From contig NC_089425.1 of the NCBI RefSeq assembly GCF_013426205.1, positions 4,278,001 through 4,342,000 of the forward strand: a stretch of 64,000 nucleotides of DNA, read 5' to 3'. Positions 11,827 to 23,987 of the stretch are shown here, piece after piece. The notes below the pieces were generated by a model. It had not been told where the DNA came from and searched no databases. It worked only from the letters and a program-made list of their open reading frames with translations. The stretch is from Metarhizium brunneum. Taxonomy: Eukaryota; Ascomycota; Sordariomycetes; Hypocreales; Clavicipitaceae. The translations under genes and the position numbers were made by a program. The number at the start of each line of letters is the position of its first letter. Positions within the stretch are counted from its first letter, which is position 1.

Positions 11827-12273
11827 TATAACGGCTAAGGTTCCCCAGGGGATAAACTAGTTATAGTTTATATTAGCAGAATAATTAAGGTAATTAATCT
11901 AAGCGGTTAGTTATTACGCTAATAATAGGTTATAAATTATAACTAAGTAATCAGAGTTAAAGAGTTATAAGTAAAGCTTATTTAATATAATAATTTATAT
12001 TAAAAGCTAAAAAGCTAAAGTTTATTTATAAAGTAAATTTAAAGGTTTTTATATATTATAATATTTACTTATTATTTATTAAAGTTTTAATAAATTATAA
12101 TTATATATATATTATTAGTTTATTTAGAATTTATTAAATAATTAATAAACTTTTTCTTATTAGTAGCTTATTTTAACTATTAATTTATTACTTATTATAC
12201 TTATATTATTTTATAGCTTATATAACTGGCTTAACTTATAATTTATATTATAACTTATAACTAAATTATAATA
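11827..12273. repeat. Left LTR, 447 bp
   Basis: This LTR begins TATAACGG and ends TTATAATA. It aligns without gaps to 18,881-19,327. Its outer 130 bp keep many G and C bases (for example TTCCCCAGGGG near 11,841), whereas its inner end is almost fully converted to A+T. Confidence 0.92.
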
Positions 12274-15200
12274 TAATATTTCTTTTCTTATAGTTTTACT
12301 TTTAAGATCTAAGTTTTATTTTATAAATAATTTTATTTACTTTTTTTTTTATTAGTTATAAGTATTTTATTTTCTTATAATATTTTTCTTTTATTATATT
12401 TAATTATATAAAAAAACCTAAGAAATTCTATTTTATTATTAATTATATTATAATTATTACTTTTATTTATAAATAAGGTTTTAAGGTATTACCTTATAGT
12501 TATTATTTTAAAAAGAAAAGTTCTTATTAGGTTATTAAGAGTATTAGTTATTACGCTTTTTATTATTCTTTAGAGGAGATAAAGGATATAAATTAAAAAA
12601 AGGAGGAGAAGAAAGCTTAAAAGCATAAATTAGAGTAGGTTTAATAGTAAGAGTTTAAGGCTATTTAAAATACTTAAAACTAAGGTACTTTTAATATTTT
12701 AGACTAAGGTACTTTACTTAATATTAAGTTATAAGCTACTAATAATATTATTATAATAAGTACTAGTAATTTTTTAGGTGTTTTATAAGTTCTTATATAT
12801 TTTTCTTATTTTTATAGTTTTTTTATTTAATAAAATATTAATATATTTTATTTTTTATTTTTATATTTAAAATTTATTTTATTTTATACTTTATTTTATT
12901 TATAATTTTAATATTTTTTTTTATTAATATATTATTTAATATTTTTTTAAAAAATAAAATATATATTATAAAATAATTTCTTATAATTTTTAATAATAAA
13001 AGTTTATAATTATTTATTAATATTTATTTTTTAATAATAAATAATTTTAATTTTTTATAATTTAATTTATTACTTAATTATATTATTTTAATATTTTATT
13101 AAAGTAAATAAATTATATTTTTCTTCTTAAAAATTAATTTTTTTAATTTTTTATAATTATAATATTATATTATTTTATTTTATATAAATTTTAATTTATA
13201 TTATATTTTTTTATATAATTTTTTTAGTTTATTTACTTATAATATTACTTATTTTATTTATAATTTTTTATATTATATTTAAAATACTTTAAGGTTAAAT
13301 TTATAATTAATATAAGCTAATATTTACTTTATTAATTCTAATATTAAGCTATTATAAGCTAATTATATTATAAGTAATTATTTAATTTAATTATTTTATT
13401 AATAATTAATATAATATTATAAATATTATTTAAGTATTTAATTTAATTTTTTTATTTATTTATTTATTTATAAATAATATATAATACTTAACTTATAATT
13501 TATTTTAAGTTATATTATAAGTACTTATTAAAATTTAAAGGTAAATATACTTTTTTTATTTAATATAATTTTTTTTAATAGCTTATAATTACTTATTATT
13601 ATTTATAAAAATATATATATAAGTTTTTTTATATTATTTACTTTTTTATATAATAAAAAATATTTATATTTTATAAGTTTATTTATAATTATAAATATAT
13701 TATTATATTTTATATTAGTTATTAGTTTTTTTAATATTAGTAGCTTTATAATATAATTAAAAGCTATTAATTTTTATAATTATATTAATATTAATAATAA
13801 TTATAATTTTTTATATAACTTATATTATAAAGCTTTACTTTTTTTATATTATATATATTTATTAATAATCTTTTTAATTATTTTCTTAATTTCTAAGAAA
13901 TTATATTATTATTATATTTTATTTAATATTTTATAGATTTTTTAATATTTATAAACTAAATATTTATATATTTTTTTAATATATTTTTTTTATAACTTTA
14001 AAGGTATTTAGGTTTTTTTATAGTACTTTAAGATAATTCTAGGTTTTATAAAATATTTTTTTAGTATATTTATAAACTTAACTTTTTTTTTTACTTATTA
14101 TTAAATTTTCTTATATATTAGGTTTTTATTTTATATTTTTAATATAATATTTAATTATTTTTATTAAAAATTATTATTTATATTAATTTTAAGAAGTTAT
14201 TTTATTATTATAAATATTTTTATATTATAATTATTTTTTTAATTTAAAGTATTTATTTATTTATTTTTAGATTTTTTTTAATAAATAATTTTATAATTAA
14301 ATTCTAAAAAATATTTAGTTTATTAAATTTATTATTTATTTAATTATTATATTATTATAAAATAAAAAATATTTTTATAATTAATATATATTTTAATTTT
14401 ATATTTACTTTTTATAAAATAATATTTAAATTTCTTAAAAATATTAATAATTATTAAGAATTTTTTATTATAAATAAAATAATTAAGTTTTACTTTATAT
14501 AGTTTTTTTAAGTAAAATATAATAAAATATAGTTTTTTATTATTATTTTTTTATTTAATTTATATTTTTAAAATAAAATCTAATAAATTAATTTTTAATT
14601 TTATTTTTTTTTAAGTTAAAAATTCTTAAAATAAATTTAAATATAATAAGTTTTTTAATTTTATTAAAAGTATATTATATTTTATTATTTTAATTTTATT
14701 ACTTATTTTTTTTAATAAGTTTATTTAAAAGTATTATAATTTTATTATAGCTTTTAATAAATTTTTTATAATAATTTATAAAGCTTTTAAAGCTTTATAT
14801 ATTTTTAATATTTTTTAATATTAATTAGTTTTTTATTATTTTAATTTTTATTTTTTTTATTTATATTTTATTTAATTATATTATATATTTTAAAAAGTTT
14901 ACTTTTTATATATAAAACTTATATTTTATTAATTTAAGTAATAATTTAATATTTTATAATATTTTTAATATTATATATATATATTTTTTATAGTTTTTTA
15001 AGGTTTTTAAAAAAATTAATATATTATTAAAATATATTATTATAAAGTTATTTAAATATTTTTATAATATATTATTAATTATTTTTTAAAATATTATTAA
15101 TATATTAATAAGTTTTATTAATATTATTAAGTATTTAAATAATCTAAATTTTATTTTAAAAGCTATTATTTATTTATAACTTTTTTTTATTTAAATTAAA

Positions 15201-18200
15201 TTATATATATTTTTTTAGGTTTATTATAATAAACTAATTTATATTATATAATTAATTTTATAATTTTAATATTAATAATAATAATATTTTATTTTTTATA
15301 ATAATTATATTTAATTACTAATAATTTATTATTAATTATAATTTTTTATTTTTTTTTAAAATAAATATAATTAAGTATTTAACTTTTAATATTAATATTT
15401 TAATATAATTTTTTATTAATATTTTATTAATATATTTTTATAATATTTTAAGTTTTTTATATTTAAGTTATAAATTTTATAAAATATTATTAACTTTTTA
15501 TTTATTAATTTAATTTTTAATTTTTTTATAAATAATTTTTTATATTTTTAATATTTTTTAAGAATATTTTTAAGTTTTTTTTTTTATTATTAAGCTTTTA
15601 TTATTTTTATTATTTTTATTTTTTTTTTTTTTTTAAGTTTTTTATTTATATTTATAAGGTTTTTTTTTAAGGTAATAATAATTTTTTAGATTTTAGCTTT
15701 TATTTTTTTATTATTTATTATTATTTATATTTTAATTTATAATATTATTAAAGTTATTATAATAAATTTAATTATTTTTTTTTATACTTATTATTTTTAT
15801 ATTATTTATTTATTATTATTAGTTTTTAAATAACTTATTTAAAAATTTCTTTTTTTTAGAATTTTATTTATAAGCTAAATTATAATAAAAAAATTTTTTT
15901 TTTAAATTTTATTAATTTTATTAGCTTAAAGTTTTATTTTACTTTAATTAGCTTATTTTTTAATTAATTAATAGGTTATTTTTTTATAATTATAAGTATT
16001 TTAATATTAGATTATATTTTAATATATTTATAATATTAAGTTAAATTATTTTTAAATAATTTTAAATTTATACTTTAAAATAATTAATTTTTTAATTAAT
16101 AATTTTATTATTATAAGTAAAAAGTTTTTTTTTAATATTAATTAACTTATATAATATTTTTTTATATTTTTATAATAATTAATAATAATTAATAATTTTA
16201 AGTAAAATATAATTATTTATTATATTATTATTTATAAATATATAAATATAATATTTTATAATTTTAATATTTAATATTATTTTATTATTTTATTTATTTT
16301 AAATTATATTAAAAGTTATTAATATTTTTTTTATATTAGCTTATAGCTTTTTTATAAATAATATATTTTATTTTTTAAGTTTTTTAAAATAAATTTTTTT
16401 ATAATTTATTATTTTATTTTTTAATATTATTTTATAAATTTAGTTTTATTTTATAAGTATTTAAAGTAAAACTTATTATTAAATATTTAATATAAATAAT
16501 TATAAATTTAATTTTTTATTTTTTTATATTTTTTATATTTTAAGTTATTATAATTTATTATATATTTTTTATTATATTTAGAATTAAACTTTTATTTATA
16601 ATATTATTTATTTAGTTTTTATTTATTATAATATATTAATTTTATAATTTTTTTAGAATTTTTTTATTTAAGTATATTTAATATTTATTATATTTATTTA
16701 TATATTATTAATATTTTATATTATTATTTATATTATTTTTTAGCCTTATTTATTATATATTTTAAGTAATTTAATAATAAGTATATTATATAATTTTTTA
16801 TTTTATATTAAGATAATTTAAATAATAATTCTTTTTTATATATTAAGTTTTTTTTATATATATATATTAATATTATTATTTATTTTTTATATATATATAT
16901 AATTAATATATATTTAATTTATATATATTTATAAAATTTATATAAGCTTAATATTTAATAAGTATATTTAAATTAGGTTTTAAAATTATTATTTAATTAT
17001 TATTAATTATTTTTACTTTTTATTTTAAAAGTTTTTATTTAAAATATAATACTTTAATTAAATATTTTTTTATTTTAATTAAAAATATATTTAATTATAT
17101 TTTAATTATAAAATATACTTAATATATTATAAATATATATAATATTTATATTAATTATATATAATTTTTATATTTTAATAAAAGTTTAAAGTTATTTTTT
17201 TTTTCCTTTTTTAAGTATTATAATATTAGGTTTTTTAATATTATAATAATATTTATTATAATAATAAAAATTATAAAATATTTTCTTATTAATATAAAAA
17301 AATATTATTATATAATTTACTTTTATATAATTATTAGCTTTATTAGTATTTTTTTTTTATTTTATTTATTTTTAAATACTTTTAAAGTATTTAAAATTAT
17401 ATTATTATTATTAATACTTATTTTTTTTATTTTATTTTTTAGTTTATTAAAAAAAATAAAAATTTATATATTTTATTTTTTTTTATATTATTATTATTTT
17501 TAAATTTTTTTTATTTTTACTTATTATTATATTTAATTAAAAATTTCTTAATATAAGTTTTTATTTAAATATTTTAATAATTTTAATTTATAAAGTTTTT
17601 TTTATTTTATTATTATAAAAGTTTTTTTTTTTATTAATTATTTATTTAGTTTTTTTTATATTAATTATTTAATTATTTATAGCTTATTTTTTATAAAATT
17701 TATAATTTTTTTTCTTAGTTTTTTTAGTTTTTTTAAAAACTATTTTTTTTTATTTATTATTTATATAAATATAATAATTATTATTATAATAAAAAGTTTA
17801 ATTAAGATTTTTATATTTTATTTTTAGTTTAATAATTTTATTTTTTTATTAATTAATAATATTAAGTTATTTTTTATTTTTTTTTAATATTAGCTTTTAT
17901 TTTTTTTTAGGTTTTTTATATTTATTAATAAAATATTTTAGTTTTTTATAATTATAATATTTTTTTTTTTAATAATATTAAGTTTTATTTATTTAGGGTT
18001 AAAAATATAATTATATATAATAGGTTTTTTTTACTTTTTTTTTTAGTTTACTTATTATTTTTTTTTTATAAGATTTTAGGTTTTTTTTTTATTATTTTTA
18101 TATATATTATTAATATTATTTATTATTAATTTAAATTATTATTATTATATAATTTAAAAAGTTATTTAATATATTTTTTTTATATAATTTATTTTTAATT

Positions 18201-18880
18201 ACTTTTTTTAATCTTTTAAAGAAAGCTAATATAAATAGCTTATTTTTTTAATTTAATATTAAAATAATTTATTTAAAATATATTATATAATTTAATATAA
18301 ATTTTTTTTATTTAAGTTAATTTATATAAATAATTATAGTTTTTATTTTATTAGTTAATTTAAATATTTTTTTAATTATTTTTTTAAATTTTTTATAATT
18401 AATAAATATTTTTTTTATTTTATTTTTTTAATTATTTTTTATATTAATAAAATAATTTTATATAATTAATTTAAATTATATAAATATAATACTTATTATA
18501 TATTTTTTAATATATAATATTTTTACTTATATATTAATTAATTTATTTAAGTAAAATTAATAATATACTTTAAGTTAAGTTAAGAATTTTTAAAGTATTT
18601 TTAGGTTATTATTATAAAGTTCTAGTATTTTAAGCTTAATAATTTCTTTTAAGTTTTTTTATTTTAATATAAATATTTAATATTTAAGGCTAAATTACTT
18701 AATTTATTAATATAATTATATAAGTTTAATTATAAAATTTTAAAGTTTAAGATTTTAAGATTTTTAAAATATTAATAATATAATTACTTTAAATAAAATA
18801 GGTATTATAAATATTATTTTAATAGTTATTAGATATTACTTAAAGTAATATAATAGTTATTTAAATAAGAGCTTTTAATA

Positions 18881-19327
18881 TATAATAGCTAAGATTTTTT
18901 AAAGAATAAACTAATTATAATTTATATTAATAAAATAATTAAAATAATTAATTTAAGTAATTAATTATTATATTAATAATAAGTTATAAATTATAATTAA
19001 ATAATTAAAGTTAAAAAGTTATAAATAAAGCTTATTTAATATAATAATTTATATTAAAAGCTAAGAAGCTAAAATTTATTTATAAAATAAAATTAAGGGT
19101 TTTTATATATTATAATATTTACTTATTATTTATTAAAGTTTTAATAAATTATAATTATATATATATTATTAGTTTATTTAAAATTTATTAAATAATTAAT
19201 AAATTCTCTCTTATTAATAGCTTATTTTAACTATTAATTTATTACCTATTATACCTGCGCTATCTTATAGCTTATATAGCCAGCTTAACCTGCGACTTAC
19301 ACTGCAGCTTATAACTAGGTTATAATA
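18881..19327. repeat. Right LTR, 447 bp
   Basis: Direct copy of 11,827-12,273. Here the inner start is fully degraded (TATAATAGC), while the outer 100 bp keep G and C (for example CCTGCGCTATC near 19,253 and ACTGCAGC near 19,301). This is the mirror image of the left LTR. Confidence 0.92.
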
Positions 19328-19332
19328 GATAT
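19328..19332. repeat. Target-site duplication, right copy (GATAT)
   Basis: It is identical to the five bases at 11,822-11,826 and follows the right LTR immediately. Confidence 0.85.
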
Positions 19333-19340
19333 TTATATAT

Positions 19341-19520
19341 ATTTTTATATATTTTTATATATTTTTATATATTTTTATATATTTTTATATATTTTTATAT
19401 ATTTTTATATATTTTTATATATTTTTATATATTTTTATATATTTTTATATATTTTTATATATTTTTATATATTTTTATATATTTTTATATATTTTTATAT
19501 ATTTTTATATATTTTTATAT
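19341..19520. repeat. 10-bp minisatellite, 18 perfect copies
   Basis: The unit ATTTTTATAT is repeated 18 times without a single mismatch, starting nine bases after the right target-site copy. The unit has no C or G, so RIP cannot change it. Perfect identity therefore indicates recent slippage or expansion rather than protection. Confidence 0.95.
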
Positions 19521-20345
19521 TTTATTAAATTAATATAAAAAAATAAAAAATAAGGCTAATTAATTACTAGAACCTACTAGTAATATAATTAATAGCTATA
19601 CCTAGCTAATATAATAATAATATATAATTTAAAAAATAATATATATATTATAATATATTAAATTTACTAGCTTAAAAGGTGATTTATAATTTTATATACT
19701 AATAAAAGTATATATATAATAATAATAATAATTTATAATTATATAAGTTATACCCTAAAAAACTTAAAGTAATTTAATATAATATAAATTAATAAAGTTT
19801 ATACTTAATTTTTATAAAGCTTATTATTTTCCTTATAATTACTTTATTTTACCTTTATATATTTAATTTAAATAAATTACTTTATAAATAATATAATTAC
19901 TTATAAGTTTTTAGCTTTATATTATTTCTTAAAATATTATAGCTTTTTACTTATTAATATTAAACTTAATTAATAATTAATAATTATAATTATAACTAGT
20001 ATTAAAAAAGGTAATAAGCCTAATATAAATAAATTACTTTTTATAACTTTAAAAATTAAAGCTAATAAGCCTAAAAAAATAATATTAAGGCTATTATTAT
20101 AAAAGATATTAATAAAAAAAGAAATATATTATTAAAAGCTAAAAATATTAAAAAAGTTAAAAAACTTAATAAAATAGCTAAAAAAGTAAAAAAAAAAAAA
20201 AGAAATAAAAGAAAAAATTAAGAAAAATATTATAAAGCTAGTTAATAAAAAATAGCTTTATATTATAGTTTTCCCCTTTATTATAAAGGGTGGGTTTTTA
20301 TATTTTATTTTATTAAAACTTAAATTAAAATTTTAATTATATTCT
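19521..20345. pseudogene. Second AT-degraded repeat remnant
   Basis: AT-rich sequence with a different strand skew from the retrotransposon: from about 20,000 the plus strand is A-rich rather than T-rich. Around 20,130-20,240 a plus-strand frame reads as a dense Lys/Asn/Ile tail broken by stops. That could be the degraded Lys/Arg-rich C-terminus of a transposase, but no catalytic motif is visible. It may be the host sequence into which the LTR element inserted. The identity is a guess; the degraded state is clear. Confidence 0.45.
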
Positions 20346-20994
20346 AGGTTATTAGCTTTTTAACTTGTAAAGGTAAATTTGTCCTGCCTTAGCAGTACTT
20401 ATATCCGCGGATAATACTGTTATCGCAGAATTAGTCTGGAAAGCCTTAAAAGCTGCACGCCAGCGCCCTGCTAAAGCTATTATAGTTTACTCGGCTAAAT
20501 CTTATTATATACGTAGTAGCCGTATAGATGAAATTACACTAATTCCTATCTGGATAGGCTTATTGCCCAGGACAAGCCCGCTCTTTACTACTTGCAATGA
20601 CCAATAACTGATAACCTAGAAGTGTTGATAATGCCGCTCCGTAGCAGTTGTCCCGTATAACCCCGTATCTACTCCCGTTAAACTCCCGCCGTTTTGGGAC
20701 GATCCGGAAAAGAAATGCGGCAAGAATCAGCGTCCGCCGTCGGCATCAGACAAGGTCAGTTTCGGCATTCGAAATGGTGACGGCAACCCCCATCGCCAGG
20801 GGCAGTTGCATGACCCTGGTTTCATCTCTTTGTAGAAAGAAAATGTAACCTTATTATTGATCCCCTTGCCATGTATTCCTCCAGAATCATGTTGGTCTCT
20901 GGGGAATCCATCAAAAGGTGGATCATGATAGTCGCACTCTCTCACCATGTAAACATGCTAAACACATACGTAAGGAGAAGTCTCATTACGGCAT
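20346..20994. other. Transition zone from AT island to normal DNA
   Basis: G+C content recovers here over a few hundred bases. The frames on both strands are short. This is the 3' flank of the minus-strand CFEM receptor gene; I see no RNA gene or transposon terminus. Confidence 0.5.
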
Positions 20995-22440
20995 CTACAC
21001 TCTACAGTCGTCCAAAAGAATATCAATACTTGATTGCGGAAGGCTCTTGCCCGTATTCAAGGCTTCCTGGCCAGCAGGAGGCGTTCCATGTCTTAAATAT
21101 CTCGACTCATGGGTAAAATGTCGCGGCCACATGCGCACCAGAATCAGACGAATGCTCGGCAGACAGGTGCATATTATGCCGACGTCGATTTCTATCGTCG
21201 ACCACCAGACAACAATCCACACGTCCCAAGTTGGATTTGTTGAGCTGTCAAAATAAATGAGCGTATGCAGTCGTAAGATGGATATTACGGTGATGCTGAG
21301 TTTGAGAAACACAAATGTCAACAGACGAAGGCAGTTGGCGCGCAGGTAGAGATACTTACAAGGTCCCCATGAAGAACATGATGGCAACTCCCACCTTTTG
21401 TTTCCAATGCAGTTTAAGTCGTGGCACTTGACTAAGCGGGATGAGTATCATCCAAGCGTCGAGGGCGATGCTCAAGGCGCCGTTGCTCCATCCCCAAACA
21501 TTGCGATCGATACAGTGGCCAGGCAGCAAGTGGTCAATGTGCTGGGTCCATGTGTAGCTGATTGGCGTGCACTGAAAGATGGCCGTGGTAACGAACGCGA
21601 TACCAAAGGCGACATTAAAAAGAGCTGTTGCCCATAGCAGCCGCCGGATAGTCGTCCCCGGAAAGATGCGGAGATAGAACAGTGACAGGCTCAACTTTAC
21701 GAGCGATACCATGGCCAAGTAGAGAACCTCGTCAATGAGAAAGAACTCGATAAAGGTAATTATGTCGTCTGGACTCAGGGTCCAGATGTCTCTGCCGAGT
21801 CCATAGGCGGCTAAGCCGTGAACATTGATAGTTATGCTGGGTACATTAACCAGAAATGCCACGAGAATGGCCCAATCATCGTAACCTAGTCTGTTGTTAT
21901 GGCAGAATAATACCTTGTATATGATGCGGACTCCAACAAAAATGCTAGACGTGACGCCCACGGAGATGGCCAAGGCACTATATTCGGAAGACCTGTCCCT
22001 CGTAGGATGGCCGCATGCCGACTCAGTGAGGTTCTTGGTGACTATCAGTGGTATTAGTGCGACAATGAGAACCAAAGATCTGGGGCATAGGTAGTTACAT
22101 AAAGCCTCGGGAGGGCTACACGATTTCAGGATACACGGCGTAGCCAGCCCCTGAATGAGGTCGTAGTTGGCCGTGGCACAAATACAAGCAGCATCTGCGA
22201 TGGAACAGGTCGAGTTGGAGACGGCGGGAATCAAGCAACCCAGCTAGTTTCATATATTCTTGATTAGCGATTACACCATGGTAAGCTGTCGGAAACACTA
22301 CGATTGGTGGGCAAGCTACTCACAGCACAAGTTGGTAGTCTTGATATGGTGTCAGAGAAGGAATCTGGAACTAGCACCGATGCACCCTGCTGACTTAACA
22401 GCAGTAGCGGAGCTGTGAGAAGCACCGTCAATCTAGTCAT
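20995..22440 (-). CDS. CFEM-domain Pth11-like seven-helix receptor
   Basis: Predicted cell-surface receptor of 414 residues in four exons: 22440-22324, 22243-22099, 22041-21360 and 21295-20995. A signal peptide (TRLTVLLTAPLLLL) precedes a CFEM domain with the eight-Cys pattern: LPTCALGC, NSTC, AACIC, PCILKSC and, after the second intron, ESACG. Seven hydrophobic helices follow, including LGYDDWAILVAFL, YLAMVSLVKLSLSLFYLRIF and, after the last intron, WDVWIVVWWSTIEIDVGIICTCLPSIR. This is the Pth11 family layout; Magnaporthe Pth11 acts in surface sensing, and the ligand here is unknown. The in-frame ATG at 22461 is a possible earlier start, but 22440 gives the better signal peptide. The gene borders the RIP island, yet its frame and key Cys residues are intact. 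Confidence 0.88.
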
Positions 22441-23987
22441 GCTTGTGGAATATGGAAACACGAGACAATGAGGTGTTGCTATTCATCAGGCCAGAAGCCT
22501 GCGCTTGCTCTGTCTCTAATAAGACGGCTTGAGGTTTCGCAAACTCAAGCGCTTGGAGGTTAGAGACGACGATATATATCCAGTGACATCAGACGCCCCA
22601 TACCATCGGAAGCTGTTCGTGTCTAGCGCCGATCCGAAGGGGGCCTTTCTCCAACGTCGTGGCGTTTGCGTTGTGGCTGCGTGGACAAGAAGCCTCGTGG
22701 TTTCTCTTTGACTCGGTGACCCTGCAAATACAGTGCAGACCTCGTCAGCGGCTAATAACAGTGGGAACAAAGGAGTTCTTGGCTCAGCCAAGGTCCTGTA
22801 AGAGGTGAAGGCCATGGGAAGCGTTGCCACTCATGTCTGCATCCAGGCACTCTGCACACGCAGCGTGCTATGGCCGGTGAATTGCTCGGCGGGATGACTC
22901 TTATTGCTAGGTACACTATGCATCATGATACCTATTAATTCATGTTGCAATATATTATAATATATTAGTATATACGTCAAGATATGTAAATATCGTCCAC
23001 CATACATTACTTTACCATATCCAGGGACAGCTTAAACGCCGTAAATCGTAGGGGGGTTGGCGCACCCAGCACAAAGAGCAAGCCCGCCAAGCAATTCACC
23101 TTCGTCGGCTGGGGATCAGCGAAGAATCGATATCCGTATTCCTGGCGACTGGACGTGATTGGTGGTGTTGGCTGGAGATGGCGTTATTTCAGCCAGGGCT
23201 TGGGTCGAGAGATGCTGGCTCTCACACCTCCACGACCAGAACGGCGCCATGGCCTTGTGCCCTGGCGGGAGGCGATTGGTGGGCTAGACGTCTGGATCGG
23301 CATTACAACTCTTCTGAAACGGAACTTGACTGGGTGGCCGATGAAGGCATGAGTCGTTGTCGAAAAGGAGGCACGGCATCTGATGAACCACGGCAAACAG
23401 CTTTGCTCTGACTAGCGACGGATGACCTCGTGTACATGCAACAGGTCCGGGGGTCAAGCCCCGCACTTGGCAGGGTGTCAAATGACAGCAAATGAGAGAG
23501 GCTATTCATTTCCCCGGCAAAGTGTCTGGTGGAATTATACGGCAATTCCCGAGCAGAGGTGATTGAAGTTTCTCCACATGGCAAAAAGATGCCCCTTGTT
23601 TCCAGGCATGTCCACCTGCGATGAACCAGAATTTGACAATAAACAACTGTCTAGCTATAGGCCGGGATGAAATACCAGCTATGCTAGTCCCCTAGTAGCT
23701 GGTAGAGATTCTAGGGTTGACCCTCACCCTAACCCTAATTACATCGTGCTGGAATGGTTGCTGGGACTGGGCGACAACTTGCGGCAGCGTCTTTATCCGT
23801 GGCAAAGATTTACTTTTCAAGTCTGGTTTATTAAATCCAACTTCTGAGTCTAGTATTCACCACTTGAAAACATATACTAGCCTCAATTCAGTAGACTTCC
23901 TCTGGTATGCCATCTATCCCGAACGCGTGCCGGTCAATAGCCACTTCCCTCAAGCATAGTCTTGAATCTTGCCAATCGGGAGGTTTC
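22441..23987. other. Gene-poor 1.5 kb, possible gene relics
   Basis: No convincing gene is present. At about 23,155-23,350 short open stretches lie in different frames and look like an eroded coding fragment, but I cannot name the family. A short AT-rich patch lies at 22,925-23,000. A telomere-like CCCTAACCCTAA occurs once at 23,727-23,738. Confidence 0.4.

Larger units (their letters stand above)
11827..19327. mobile_element. LTR retrotransposon, complete in outline, inactivated by RIP
   Basis: Element of 7,501 bp bounded by two direct LTRs of exactly 447 bp each and flanked by a GATAT duplication. The 6.6-kb internal part (12,274-18,880) is almost pure A+T with stops in all frames and no intact gag or pol. 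Differences between the LTRs are nearly all C/T or G/A transitions, the mark of repeat-induced point mutation. Original LTR ends TG...CA would now read TA...TA, as seen. The plus strand is clearly T-rich, so the coding sense was probably minus; a purine-rich run on the minus strand just inside the left LTR (12,274-12,300) could be the old polypurine tract. The superfamily (Ty1/copia or Ty3/gypsy) cannot be read. The element is certain; its orientation and class are not. Confidence 0.9.

Noticed and set aside
12274..18880. Attempt to read gag or pol domains in the element interior
   Set aside because: Stops occur in every frame and C/G are nearly absent; no reverse transcriptase or integrase motif can be claimed.
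19341..19520. Possible CRISPR array
   Set aside because: The units are contiguous 10-mers without spacers, in a eukaryotic genome; it is a minisatellite.
23430..23470. tRNA T-arm-like segment (GGGGGTCAAGCCCC)
   Set aside because: It lacks the TTCRA loop, an upstream A box and a foldable acceptor stem.
23721..23738. Telomere-like CCCTAACCCTAA
   Set aside because: Only two perfect units are present; this is too short to be an interstitial telomere or chromosome-end signal.
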